From Candidatus Kaiserbacteria bacterium RIFCSPHIGHO2_02_FULL_54_11b (GTDB lineage: Bacteria > Patescibacteriota > Minisyncoccia > Phycocordibacterales > UBA2100), in contig MFLH01000010.1 of NCBI GenBank assembly GCA_001781275.1, positions 13,048 through 37,903 on the forward strand: DNA of 24,856 nt, written 5' to 3'. Both the position numbers and the translations under genes were made by a program. The notes below the pieces were generated by a model. The model was not told the DNA's origin. It did not search any database and saw only the letters and a program-made list of their open reading frames with translations. Positions 7,056-16,216 of this stretch are shown piece by piece (within the stretch, counting starts at the first letter, position 1; the number at the start of each line of letters is the position of its first letter).

Positions 7056-7649
7056 CTACTTACCGCGTTCTCCGAGTGTATACACGCGGTCGCACCAGCT
7101 GGTGCACACCGGCTCCGCCCTGTTCTCTGCCGGCCCAAACCATACCGTACGGACCGAAAATCCTGCAAACCATAGGATGCCCCATTTCAACTGCGCATTC
7201 ACGTTGCCGGGGAGAAAACGCACGAGAAGGGGGTGCGTGCCGCTTGTCATGATGATACGCGCGGTTTTGCCACGATACAGACGGTGCCAAAACATCGTTC
7301 GCTTGCCGCTCGCCATTTTCATGTAGCGGAAAGCAGAGCCCGGCAGCCACGCCCGGTCAAAAAGACCCTTAAGAAGCGCGGGCATCCCCACCCACCACAC
7401 CGGATAGATGACTACGAGATGATCCCCCCATGTGATGTTTTCCTGGAATTTTTGAAGGTCGGGCTCGAGCTCCTGGCGCTCCCGATACCCGCGGTGCAAG
7501 ATGGGGTCAAATTGCATCTCGCCGATATTCATCCGCCGTACCTCGTGCCCACCCGCCCGCGCTCCCGCCTCGTATGAATCGGCGAGTCTCCCGCACATAC
7601 CGCTTTTGTCCGGGTGCCCGAGAAGCACGAATATCTTTTTCGCAGCCAT
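7056..7649 (-). CDS. NAD(P)H-dependent flavodoxin-fold oxidoreductase
   Basis: 197 residues of the Flavodoxin_2 type (NQO1/MdaB/KefF family), FMN- or FAD-dependent enzymes that pass hydride from NAD(P)H to quinones or other acceptors. The N-terminal 'IFVLLGHPDKSG' (residues 6-17) is the phosphate-binding loop after strand 1. Residues 82-101 (YPVWWVGMPALLKGLFDRAW) are the highly conserved flavin-binding segment of this family. The length is normal for the family. It is the last gene of a minus-strand group, starts 6 bases after the stop of a membrane protein gene, and ends before a strong terminator. The exact substrate cannot be told; a role in redox balance or detoxification is usual. Confidence 0.9.
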   Translation of the reverse strand: MAAKKIFVLLGHPDKSGMCGRLADSYEAGARAGGHEVRRMNIGEMQFDPILHRGYRERQELEPDLQKFQENITWGDHLVVIYPVWWVGMPALLKGLFDRAWLPGSAFRYMKMASGKRTMFWHRLYRGKTARIIMTSGTHPLLVRFLPGNVNAQLKWGILWFAGFSVRTVWFGPAENRAEPVCTSWCDRVYTLGERGK

Positions 7650-7655
7650 GTGATT

Positions 7656-8192
7656 TTAATGATGCTCCCGCTCAAGCCTCGCCTGTTCTGCCTTCTCAAA
7701 CTCATCGTCGAATTCATCGAGCGTTTCCCGCTTGCCGATCTGTCGGAGCAGGAAGGCACGTACCGTTTTCATACTGAAATAAAACGCGAAGAGGAAGACG
7801 ACAGCGATGACGAGGCGCAGCATGAGCGCTATCGGATTGAGCGTGTCATATTCGAAAATGCCCCACGTGGCATAGATGATCGTACCCGCACCGGATAGAA
7901 CCGCACTTCCTATCGAGACCCATGAGCTGCGAGGATTGGTGAGAGCGGCGAAACAGGCCGCGACCAGTGCACCGACGATAATAAAAGGAAATTCGATCTG
8001 CAAATTATCGCCATACAGAGGTGACGTAACGAGCATCAGTGCGGCGGCGCCCAAAAGGAGCATCCGCACGGCATCACCATAATAGTGCGGGACGGAGGGC
8101 CACCAGAGCTTGGTAATGGTCGGGTTGGGTGAATAGAGCTCGATAACTTCCTCATTCGTGAGATCTTTCTCATTGTGACGAGGGTCCGACAT
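7656..8192 (-). CDS. Four-helix integral membrane protein, unknown function
   Basis: 178 residues. Hydrophobic helices at about 41-58, 65-85, 92-112 and 120-142 are flanked by an acidic N-terminal tail (about 40 residues, containing 'LTNEEVIELYSPNP') and an acidic/basic cytoplasmic C-terminal tail (about 145-178, 'ETLDEFDDEFEKAEQ'). No catalytic motif is visible and I do not recognise the family. It lies between the RNHCP gene (17-base gap) and the oxidoreductase gene (6-base gap) on the same strand, so cotranscription is likely, but the context gives no clear function. Confidence 0.75.
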   Translation of the reverse strand: MSDPRHNEKDLTNEEVIELYSPNPTITKLWWPSVPHYYGDAVRMLLLGAAALMLVTSPLYGDNLQIEFPFIIVGALVAACFAALTNPRSSWVSIGSAVLSGAGTIIYATWGIFEYDTLNPIALMLRLVIAVVFLFAFYFSMKTVRAFLLRQIGKRETLDEFDDEFEKAEQARLEREHH

Positions 8193-8209
8193 ACCCCAAT
8201 GATGCCACG

Positions 8210-8503
8210 TCAGCGGATTCCCGCAATAGCCAGAACTGCCTGTGTGTCATCGTTTTTTGATATCGAAATCAAGCGCATGAGCTTGCATTTCTCGCACCGA
8301 TGAGTAATCCGATACTTCGGCGTTGTGCCTTCGATCCGGATCGGCTCCATCATCCCGCCACACACCGCAGCTCTATCCCCTGGCTCTACATCCACGTGCT
8401 TGCTCCAGAGACAGTGCGGGCAGTGGTTGGTGTATCCATCGCCCGTAACAAGGGCACCACAATGTTCGCACACAAAGTCTTCTATCGTTCTTTTAAAACT
8501 CAT
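8210..8503 (-). CDS. RNHCP domain zinc-binding protein
   Basis: 97 residues from the ATG at 8503, which has a clear Shine-Dalgarno (AGGAG a few bases upstream). A longer frame reaching 8590 would overlap the previous gene and is rejected. Cysteines C12-x2-C15, C28-x2-C31 and C70-x2-C73, with 'TNHCPHCLWSKHVD' and 'PGDR', match the RNHCP family. This is a small zinc-binding domain found widely in Patescibacteria and some Firmicutes; its function is unknown, and nucleic-acid binding is often assumed. It starts 13 bases after the stop of the large secreted protein gene. Confidence 0.85.
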   Translation of the reverse strand: MSFKRTIEDFVCEHCGALVTGDGYTNHCPHCLWSKHVDVEPGDRAAVCGGMMEPIRIEGTTPKYRITHRCEKCKLMRLISISKNDDTQAVLAIAGIR

Positions 8504-8516
8504 ACGTCTCCTGCAA

Positions 8517-10439
8517 CTAACGTACAAAAGTGGCCGCGGTCCGCTGAATTGTCTGGCCAGACACTGCGGTGCACGTAAGCGTAAAGACAAGTGACCCGAC
8601 CGGCGTTGATTGGCTTGTGGGTATGATGCTCGAGCCTTCGTTTTTCAACGCTATCACGTTCGTGCCCATGCGCAGCGCGCACGGAATGTCAGCGCTCATG
8701 CCGACCGAAGACCATGCGACCGTGATCGGATTTCCCCGCGGGACTTCTTTTGGCTGCGTGATAATGGTCGCGATCGCCGAAGAGGAGGTCGGCGTGGAGG
8801 TCCCGAGAGCCTGCTGCAATTGTTGTGCTACGGATGAAGATCCATTCGGGTTTTGAGTTTGTTGGAGCTGCTGCGATATCTGTGTGTAGGAGGACGGCTG
8901 TGTACTGGGACTCGCTATGGAGGCCGATGAGCCTGTAGTGGGGGCGGGTGAGGTCTGTGCGAATGGACTCCCGTAGCCTATCGTCGCCGGTGCGGGCGCG
9001 GCAGCAGGACCCACGCTAAACATAGAGCCAAATTGGGTCCCTCCGCCGGTGCCATACATCGTCCGCGGGATGTAACCGGGCGTGCCCGCCGGAAGCGGCT
9101 CATTGCCGAACGCTATTTGCAGGCCTTTTTGCAACTGCTCCGGCGTATAGATCACGCCGCGACCGTTCTCAAAACGCGACGACGCCATCATGATAGCCGC
9201 GATCTGCTCTGTGTTGCGCGGATCTATCGTTTGATTCATTGGAATACCTGTCTGTGCCGAGATGAACGCAGCATACGGCGCACACTGCGACTTATTCGCC
9301 GTATAGCCGCCGCAAAATGCGCCCAGAATCGTGTTGTTGCCCGTCCCGAAATATCTCGGACTTGTCATAAGCAGATTCGCTTGCGCCGCGATGCCGCCCT
9401 CTACGGTGTCGTAACAGGTCGTGTTGTTGGGCAGACCGCACGGTCGCCCGCCGTACTTTGTCTGCCATGAAGTAAAGGTAAGCGCCCCGGGGTTGTTCGC
9501 TGCACACGTGAGTAAATTCGGATTCGGCAGGCTACACGCGTAGCCGCAACCGCCCATTCCCTGCTGGCTGCACATCGGCGCGACCGAGGCAGCGATATCC
9601 GGTTGATTCGGCGCGTCAGGGTTTTGGGGGTCGCCAAATGTATCCGGCACCCCGCTCTGTACACGTGCAAGTTCTTCTTCAGTGAAGATTGCTGCGTAAC
9701 GTTTCGGATCGAGTCGTACTGTGTCTGTCAGGTCTTCATTGAGCTTGAGGCCAAGGTCGCTCGCAACCTGTTTTGCTTCATCCGTGTCTGAGGTACTGAC
9801 AAATTTCTGCAGTTGCGCTTGTACATCGGCCGCCTTGTCCGCATCACTCACTTTGGCATTCGCGTCCGTCTCGGAGACTCCGTAACTTCGGAGTATTTGC
9901 GAGAGCTGCCCCCTGCCATCCTCGGTCGAAACGTCTATTCCTGCAATTCGATCCGCAATCACCGCCTGCGTCGCAAAGCTCTTTGCTTGCCCTGCGGTCG
10001 CAAATCCTGTGGTGGAGGCGGATGTGTCGCATCTCGATTTTGTGGGAAGCGTCTTTTGCTGCAACCCTGTGATCTTAATGTTCACCCTAGGCGGAGTCAT
10101 TCCCTCCTCGCAGCCTCTATCATATTTTTTTGCGGTCTCGGGCGTGGGAGTATCGGTGCCACATTTGTTTGTCGCCCTCACAACGATCGAGATCCCGGTG
10201 GCCCGTACGTCAAAGAGGATGCTTTCATCGTAGCACGCGGTCGGACACATCACCACATTTTGCATGTGAGCCTCTATTTCGTCGGAATCGGAGGAGAGGC
10301 TAAACGTCTTGGTACTAGACGGGTCTTTTACGTTTTTCATAAAGCACTTTGGCTTAGCGACCTCCACACCAAATGCAGTAGAGGGAATGATGAAAAGTGC
10401 TGCAATAAAAAATACGGCTGCCGATCGCATTGCGTCCAT
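8517..10439 (-). CDS. Large secreted protein with lysozyme-like segment and Ig-like C-terminal domain
   Basis: 640 residues. A signal peptide covers about 1-24 (AVFFIAALFIIPSTAFG core). The first 280 residues are of unknown type with paired cysteines (32, 65, 69, 93, 110, 137). Residues about 290-445 are Cys/Gly-rich and contain 'NNPGALTFTSWQTKYGG', 'GGIAAQANLL' and later 'SRFENG'. This resembles the lysozyme-like fold of phage virion 'P5'-type proteins and related muramidases (N-N-P-G-N opening, G-I-x-A, terminal E-N-G). A Pro/Ser/Gln linker (about 475-555) leads to a C-terminal Ig-like beta domain with a cysteine pair (587, 623). A secreted peptidoglycan-acting or surface protein is inferred; the catalytic residue is not certain. 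Confidence 0.75.
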   Translation of the reverse strand: MDAMRSAAVFFIAALFIIPSTAFGVEVAKPKCFMKNVKDPSSTKTFSLSSDSDEIEAHMQNVVMCPTACYDESILFDVRATGISIVVRATNKCGTDTPTPETAKKYDRGCEEGMTPPRVNIKITGLQQKTLPTKSRCDTSASTTGFATAGQAKSFATQAVIADRIAGIDVSTEDGRGQLSQILRSYGVSETDANAKVSDADKAADVQAQLQKFVSTSDTDEAKQVASDLGLKLNEDLTDTVRLDPKRYAAIFTEEELARVQSGVPDTFGDPQNPDAPNQPDIAASVAPMCSQQGMGGCGYACSLPNPNLLTCAANNPGALTFTSWQTKYGGRPCGLPNNTTCYDTVEGGIAAQANLLMTSPRYFGTGNNTILGAFCGGYTANKSQCAPYAAFISAQTGIPMNQTIDPRNTEQIAAIMMASSRFENGRGVIYTPEQLQKGLQIAFGNEPLPAGTPGYIPRTMYGTGGGTQFGSMFSVGPAAAPAPATIGYGSPFAQTSPAPTTGSSASIASPSTQPSSYTQISQQLQQTQNPNGSSSVAQQLQQALGTSTPTSSSAIATIITQPKEVPRGNPITVAWSSVGMSADIPCALRMGTNVIALKNEGSSIIPTSQSTPVGSLVFTLTCTAVSGQTIQRTAATFVR

Positions 10440-10540
10440 TGTACCCCGTCAGTGAGATTTGCCTTAAGCGGGCAATCCCCAACGTGGGTATGCAACAATA
10501 AAGTATGGGGCTTTGTTCGGGACAGCTTTCATATCCCGCC

Positions 10541-10567
10541 GCACCAAGACGGCATGCCGCTTGGTGC
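10541..10567. repeat. Hairpin downstream of atpC
   Basis: gcaccaag 10541-10548 pairs with cttggtgc 10560-10567, and the self-complementary cggcatgccg lies between them. It sits 39 bases after the atpC stop on the minus strand. No T-run follows, so it may be a transcript-end stabiliser or a Rho-type 3' hairpin rather than an intrinsic terminator. The surrounding 10440-10605 contains no gene and should hold the promoter of the secreted protein gene. Confidence 0.5.
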
Positions 10568-10605
10568 AAAGGCAAATTCTACTGCGGGGCTAGCCGCCTA
10601 TAATA

Positions 10606-10857
10606 TCAAAGCAAGACGACGACGCGGCTGCCGGAGCATTCGAGCACGCCACTTTCAATTTCAAATTGTTTCGACTCTCCTCCCCCTTCCCGCACGGTGA
10701 TAGTCCCCGGCTTCAACGTCGTTACGATGGGCTCGTGGTGCGCGAGGATGGTGAATTCGCCCGCGGTGCCGGGAAGTGTCGCGGAGACGGCCGCGCCGTC
10801 ATATCGCGTCTCGCCGACGCTCGCTATCGTGAGATGGAATGTGTTTTGGTGGGCCAT
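10606..10857 (-). CDS. atpC: F1 ATP synthase epsilon subunit, beta-sandwich domain only
   Basis: 83 residues. 'PGTAGEFTILAHHEPIVTTL' (about 29-48) and the following 'KPGTITV' are the signature of the epsilon N-terminal beta-sandwich, which couples the gamma stalk to the c-ring. Usual epsilon subunits are about 130-140 residues with a C-terminal pair of helices that can inhibit ATP hydrolysis; here the protein stops right after the sandwich. The ATG is 2 bases after the TAG of atpD, as expected for the last gene of the atp operon. The stop is TGA. The truncation looks natural, since the frame is clean and ends in a normal intergenic region. Confidence 0.93.
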   Translation of the reverse strand: MAHQNTFHLTIASVGETRYDGAAVSATLPGTAGEFTILAHHEPIVTTLKPGTITVREGGGESKQFEIESGVLECSGSRVVVLL

Positions 10858-10859
10858 GA

Positions 10860-12257
<1,398 letters not shown>

Positions 12258-12851
12258 CTAAACGAATTCGGCAAGGAGGATATCTCGAGCTTTTTTGAGT
12301 GCACGACCTCTATGGCTCACTGAATTACGGACATCGGTCTCCACTTCCGAGAGCGTCTGCCCGAGCTCATCCGAGAAAAACAGGGGGCCGAAACCGAAGC
12401 TTTTGTTGCCTCGATACTCCCTTAAGATCTTGCCTCGACACTCCCCCTCCGCGGTGCGTACCACATCGGCCGTGGGGTCATAGATCGCAGCGACAGTACA
12501 AAAACGAGCGGTCCGCTTTTCATTGGGAACATCCTGCAGCTCGCGCAGTAATTTCTGATTCCTATCGTCATCACTCCCCTCCGCGTATCTGGCAGTCTTG
12601 ACTCCCGGTCCTCCGCCAAGCACATCTACCTCAAGCCCCGTATCTTCTGCGATGGTCAATTTGCCCGTTCGTACTCCGTATGTCCTTGCTTTCAATATTG
12701 CATTCCCTTCCAGTGTTGCTTCCGTTTCTTCGACATCCCCACCCACGTTGACGTCTGCAAGAGTTAAGATCTGAAACGGTACACCGCGAAGTACTTCCAG
12801 TATTTCAGCGAGCTTACCCTTATTGCTCGTCGCCACTAAAAGCTCGCGCAT
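12258..12851 (-). CDS. rdgB: Non-canonical purine NTP pyrophosphatase (XTP/dITP diphosphatase)
   Basis: 197 residues of the RdgB/HAM1 family, which hydrolyses dITP, ITP and XTP to monophosphate and pyrophosphate and so keeps deaminated purines out of DNA and RNA. Visible motifs: ATSNKGKLAEI (7-17), the catalytic acidic pair in AEDTGLEVD (68-76, D70), GPGVKTARYA (81-90), the base-specificity loop GNKSFGFGPLFF (148-159) and SHRGRALKKA (179-188). Length is typical. It lies inside the atp operon between the 113-residue gene (3-base gap) and atpD (24-base gap), so it is expected to be cotranscribed with ATP synthase genes. Confidence 0.95.
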   Translation of the reverse strand: MRELLVATSNKGKLAEILEVLRGVPFQILTLADVNVGGDVEETEATLEGNAILKARTYGVRTGKLTIAEDTGLEVDVLGGGPGVKTARYAEGSDDDRNQKLLRELQDVPNEKRTARFCTVAAIYDPTADVVRTAEGECRGKILREYRGNKSFGFGPLFFSDELGQTLSEVETDVRNSVSHRGRALKKARDILLAEFV

Positions 12852-12854
12852 GAA

Positions 12855-13196
12855 TTACTCTGGAAGTCTGTCGGCCAAATCTTTTTCGAATTCTTTCATT
12901 ATTTCGGGTACGTGCATATTCTTTTCAGCAAGTTTTTCTTCCAACATGTCGTGTGCGAGATTAGACAGCTGTAATAGCTCGTCTTCACCAGAAGCTGCTC
13001 TGCTATAACGTTCAAAAGCTTGCTTGATGGCATTACCCGCATTCAACATCAAATCACTCGGGATGCTGTATTTATCCATAATATGGACTAATGACTCTTT
13101 AACAGCATCAAGAACCTCAGATTTTGTACTTAAATCTGCGTTCAGTTTTTTCTCAAAAGCCTCTTCCGGAGATTCATGCATTGGAGATTCAAACAT
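12855..13196 (-). CDS. Hypothetical helical protein inside the atp operon
   Basis: 113 residues; family not recognised. Almost entirely predicted helix by eye, acidic and soluble, without cysteines or membrane segments ('EEAFEKKLNADLSTKSEV', later 'LAHDMLEEKLAEKNMHVPE'). The DNA looks more AT-rich than its neighbours by eye. It starts 4 bases after the atpG stop and ends 3 bases before the rdgB ATG, which supports it as a translated operon member. Its place between gamma and beta suggests a possible ATPase-related role, but a simple passenger is equally possible. Confidence 0.7.
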   Translation of the reverse strand: MFESPMHESPEEAFEKKLNADLSTKSEVLDAVKESLVHIMDKYSIPSDLMLNAGNAIKQAFERYSRAASGEDELLQLSNLAHDMLEEKLAEKNMHVPEIMKEFEKDLADRLPE

Positions 13197-13200
13197 ATAG

Positions 13201-14136
13201 TTATTTCATCGCCTCGATGCCGCTTGTGATTTCCGAGACTTCTCGCGTGATGGCGGCTTGGCGCACTCTGTTGAACTTACGCGTGAGATTGCCCGCCATT
13301 TCTTTCGCTTTGTCGGTGGCGCTTTTCATCGCGACCATGCGCGCTGAGTGTTCCGACGCTTTGTTCTCCAAAAGCGCATGGAATATCGCGATGTTGAGGA
13401 GTTTGGGCAAAAGGATTGATAAGACGGCGTCTGCGTCGGGCTCGACAGTATATGCAGCGGGTTTTGCGGTGATTTCTGCCGACGTCTGCGGGGAATATTT
13501 ACCGCGCGCGGGTCGAATGCCTTTCACTATCTCCTGCATCCCTTCGGTTGTAATTGGAATTATCTGCCTCACCGTCGGCTCCTGTTCAAATGTCGAGAGG
13601 AAGTTTTGATAGGCGATGATACATGCGCCTATCTCCCCCGCCGCGTGCCATGCGAGAACTTTGTCAGTCACCATGCGTATCTCGGATTCGGAGACGCCGT
13701 CGGCGACGTTCTCAAGCTTTTCGCGCACATCGTACGCTCGATTCGCAAAGTAATCTCCGCCGCGTCGTCCGATTGCGACCATGACAACGTTGTTCTTATC
13801 AAGATTTCTTTTCAACAACTCAGCTTCCACCTTGCGTATAACACCGCTGTTGAGCGAGCCTGCCAAACCCTTATCGCTCGTGACAATAACAACGCATGTC
13901 TTCATGTTGGGTTTCGTAAACCCAACATCTCCCATGAGTGGATGGCGGGCGATATCCGCGGTGCCCGAGAGCCGCTCGAGGACCGAAAGCGCGGCCGCGG
14001 CGTAGGAGCGGCCGGAGAGCGCGCGTTCCTGCCCCTTGCGCATCTTTACAGCAGAGACCGCCTCCATGGCGTGTGTGACCGTCCCCGTCTTCTTGTACGA
14101 CAGTATTTTGAGCTTGATATTTTTAAGCGAGGCCAT
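13201..14136 (-). CDS. atpG: F1 ATP synthase gamma subunit
   Basis: 311 residues, the central rotor shaft of F1. The N-terminal helix MASLKNIKLKILSYKKTGTV followed by 'THAMEAVSAVKMRK' matches the gamma pattern (I-x-S-x-x-x-T-x-x-I-T-x-A-M-x-M-V-x-A-x-K). The C-terminal helix 'LTRKFNRVRQAAITREVSEI' is the conserved gamma terminus. 'VVIVTSDKGLAGSLNSGVI' in the middle matches the Rossmann-like domain. It is slightly longer than the E. coli protein (about 287). atpA ends 65 bases upstream; that gap contains a palindromic repeat. Confidence 0.96.
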   Translation of the reverse strand: MASLKNIKLKILSYKKTGTVTHAMEAVSAVKMRKGQERALSGRSYAAAALSVLERLSGTADIARHPLMGDVGFTKPNMKTCVVIVTSDKGLAGSLNSGVIRKVEAELLKRNLDKNNVVMVAIGRRGGDYFANRAYDVREKLENVADGVSESEIRMVTDKVLAWHAAGEIGACIIAYQNFLSTFEQEPTVRQIIPITTEGMQEIVKGIRPARGKYSPQTSAEITAKPAAYTVEPDADAVLSILLPKLLNIAIFHALLENKASEHSARMVAMKSATDKAKEMAGNLTRKFNRVRQAAITREVSEITSGIEAMK

Positions 14137-14177
14137 GTTAGATTCTGTTACGAGCGAAGTGAGTTAGAAAATCTTAC

Positions 14178-14199
14178 ATCCTGAGCGAAGTCGAAGGAT
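14178..14199. repeat. Palindromic repeat family member A (atpA-atpG gap)
   Basis: Arms atcct 14178-14182 and aggat 14195-14199 flank the core GAGCGAAGTCGA. It lies 2 bases after the TAG of atpA in transcription order. The same core with different but complementary arms occurs at 15783-15803, 16195-16216 and 19303-19323. An imperfect relative core (gagcgaagtga) sits at 14152-14162 in the same gap. Confidence 0.75.
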
Positions 14200-14201
14200 A
14201 G

Positions 14202-15770
14202 CTAATCCGTCGCGAACAACTCTTTGTGCGCAAGTTGGAATTCTTCCATCGCCTTGTTCAGTGCTTTTTTCGTGTCATCCGAGAGTTGGCCCGATTTCTT
14301 TATCTCCGCGAGAGTTTTCGCATGTTGGCCATCGAGGTACTCGGCGAGCTGTGCTTCGACTGCTGTGACCTTATTCACGGCTACGTCTGCAAAGAATTTA
14401 TTCCCCGCTGCGTAGAGTATCGCGACCTGCATCTCCACGGGAATCGGAGCACCGTTCTTCTGCTTCAGCACCTCTACCATGCGCACTCCCGAAGCAATGC
14501 GATCTGCGGTCACTTTGTCGAGGTCTTGCGCGAATTGCATAAAGGCTTCAAGCTCACGGAATTGTGCAAGCTCGAGCTTGAGACCGCCGGCGACCGATTT
14601 CATCGCTTTGGTCTGCGCGCTGGAGCCCACACGCGATACTGAGATACCCACGTCGATGGCGGGGCGCACGCCTTTGTTGAAAAGCTCGGCGATAAGAAAT
14701 ATCTGGCCATCGGTGATGGAGATAACGTTGGTCGGAATGTATGCGGAGACGTCGCCTTCTTGCGTCTCGATGATGGGAAGCGCGGTGATCGAGCCGCCGC
14801 CTTTTTCTTCATTGAGACGACATGCGCGCTCGAGAAGGCGTGAGTGGAGGTAGAAGATGTCTCCCGGATACGCTTCGCGGCCCGGCGGACGGCGCAAGAG
14901 GAGCGAGAGCTCGCGGTACGCGACTGCTTGTTTGGAAAGATCGTCGTAGATGATGAGCACATCGCGGCCGGCCTCCATAAAGTACTCGCCGATCGCAACA
15001 CCCGAAAATGGTGCTAAGAATTGGAGTGCAGCGGGAGCTGATGCAGGCGCATCGACGACTATCGTGTACTCGAGTGCGCGCTCGCGGCGGAGCTGCTCGA
15101 CGATGCGTGCAGTTTTCGATTCTTTCTGACCAATAGCGACGTAAATACAAATCGGGCGCTTTTCTTTCGGCTCATTGCGCTGGTTGATTATCGTGTCTAT
15201 CGCGACGGTCGTCTTGCCGATGGAGCGGTCGCCGATGATAAGCTCGCGCTGACCGCGGCCGATCGGGATCATCGAATCGATCGCTTTGATGCCGGTCTGA
15301 AGAGGCACCGTGACAGATTTACGATCGATAACGCCTGCGGCCTGCCGCTCGACAGGCATCATCGTCGTGTTCTTGAAAGGTCCTTTGCCATCGATAGGCT
15401 CGCCCAAAGCGTTCACCACACGTCCGAGCAATTCTTCGCCGGATGGTACTGAGAGGATTTTTCCTGTCGATTTCACGGTCATTCCTTCGGAGACGCGCGA
15501 GGTGTCACCAAGAATAGTCGCGCGGACGCCGTCTTCTTCGAGGTTTAAGATGAGCCCGTAGAGCTCGCGCTGGGCTCCGAGTGAGTCTGCCAATTTCTTT
15601 CCCTTCCCCTCTTCAAAGATGATGATCTCGCTCATCACGGCCTTCGACAGGCCGTCTATTGCAACGACCCCGTCGCCCACCGCCGTCACGCGCCCTACGT
15701 GCGCGCTCTCATGCGAAGGCGTGAATTTCTCTATCTCTTTTACTATTTTTTGAACTACAGAAGAATCCAT
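14202..15770 (-). CDS. atpA: F1 ATP synthase alpha subunit
   Basis: 522 residues, the non-catalytic nucleotide-binding subunit of F1. The Walker A segment is GDRSIGKTT (180-188); most alphas have GDRQTGKT, so the two central residues differ, while the Lys and Thr that contact phosphate are kept. The arginine finger lies in '[11 protein letters not shown]' (R380) and the domain order (beta barrel, nucleotide-binding, C-terminal helices) is complete. The start ATG at 15770 is 29 bases downstream of the atpH stop; that gap holds most of a palindromic repeat. Length is typical. Confidence 0.98.
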   Translation of the reverse strand: MDSSVVQKIVKEIEKFTPSHESAHVGRVTAVGDGVVAIDGLSKAVMSEIIIFEEGKGKKLADSLGAQRELYGLILNLEEDGVRATILGDTSRVSEGMTVKSTGKILSVPSGEELLGRVVNALGEPIDGKGPFKNTTMMPVERQAAGVIDRKSVTVPLQTGIKAIDSMIPIGRGQRELIIGDRSIGKTTVAIDTIINQRNEPKEKRPICIYVAIGQKESKTARIVEQLRRERALEYTIVVDAPASAPAALQFLAPFSGVAIGEYFMEAGRDVLIIYDDLSKQAVAYRELSLLLRRPPGREAYPGDIFYLHSRLLERACRLNEEKGGGSITALPIIETQEGDVSAYIPTNVISITDGQIFLIAELFNKGVRPAIDVGISVSRVGSSAQTKAMKSVAGGLKLELAQFRELEAFMQFAQDLDKVTADRIASGVRMVEVLKQKNGAPIPVEMQVAILYAAGNKFFADVAVNKVTAVEAQLAEYLDGQHAKTLAEIKKSGQLSDDTKKALNKAMEEFQLAHKELFATD

Positions 15771-15782
15771 ATGATTTTATTT

Positions 15783-15803
15783 ATAGTGAGCGTGTCGAAC
15801 TAT
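15783..15803. repeat. Palindromic repeat family member B, covering the atpH stop
   Basis: Arms atagt 15783-15787 and actat 15799-15803 flank the core GAGCGTGTCGA. The TAG stop of atpH (15800-15802) is part of the arm, so the element ends the reading frame. The copy at the end of atpF has the same arms and the same relation to its stop. Confidence 0.8.
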
Positions 15804-16186
15804 GCGATCGAACGATTATATATCGAAAGTAGGTCTTTCTTCCAGCTCGCGTCAACGAGTCGCCCGCGACCTTCCAGTCTCCAGCCGCCGACAAGGCTCT
15901 CGTCGACGTTGAGTGCAACCTCATCTGCCTTGACACTCATCTCTTTGAGAATATCTTTGATTGCCTTGAGTCCAAGCTTCTCATCCTTTTTCTGCGCAAC
16001 GGAAAGCACAATGCCGCTGCGCGCTTGATCTCGTGCGGCAATGCGGGCAAAGGCGCGGGCAATGCGTGGCATGAGGGCGGTGCGTCCGCGGAGCGCGAGC
16101 ACTTCGTGGAGCGCGCTCAGAGCCTTCTTCGGCGCTGTGCCGCTTTGTATCATCTGCCAAAGTGCTTGTGCGTATGCGGTTTCCAT
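15800..16186 (-). CDS. atpH: ATP synthase delta subunit, short form
   Basis: 128 residues against about 175-180 in typical bacteria. Delta links the top of F1 (alpha N-termini) to the b stalk. The N-terminal helical bundle begins METAYAQALWQMIQSG but is abbreviated. The C-terminal part keeps the delta pattern 'VLSVAQKKDEKLGLKAI' and later 'DESLVGGWRLEGRGRLVDAS', matching the conserved 'D-x-x-L-I-G-G-x-x-x-x-x-g-x-x-x-D-x-S'. Assignment is supported by its position between b and alpha. The reduced N-terminal domain may have been shortened in this lineage. It starts 26 bases downstream of the atpF stop. Confidence 0.9.
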   Translation of the reverse strand: METAYAQALWQMIQSGTAPKKALSALHEVLALRGRTALMPRIARAFARIAARDQARSGIVLSVAQKKDEKLGLKAIKDILKEMSVKADEVALNVDESLVGGWRLEGRGRLVDASWKKDLLSIYNRSIA

Positions 16187-16194
16187 AATTATTT

Positions 16195-16216
16195 ATAGTG
16201 AACGTAGTCGAACTAT
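16195..16216. repeat. Palindromic repeat family member C, covering the atpF stop
   Basis: Arms atagt 16195-16199 and actat 16212-16216 flank the core GAACGTAGTCGA. The TAG stop of atpF (16213-16215) lies in the arm. Relative to the stop it is placed exactly like the copy at the end of atpH; both genes end gca TAG ttcga. Confidence 0.8.

Noticed and set aside
9813..10700. 295-codon plus-strand open frame crossing the secreted protein gene and atpC
   Set aside because: It runs antisense through two well-supported features and has shadow-like composition.
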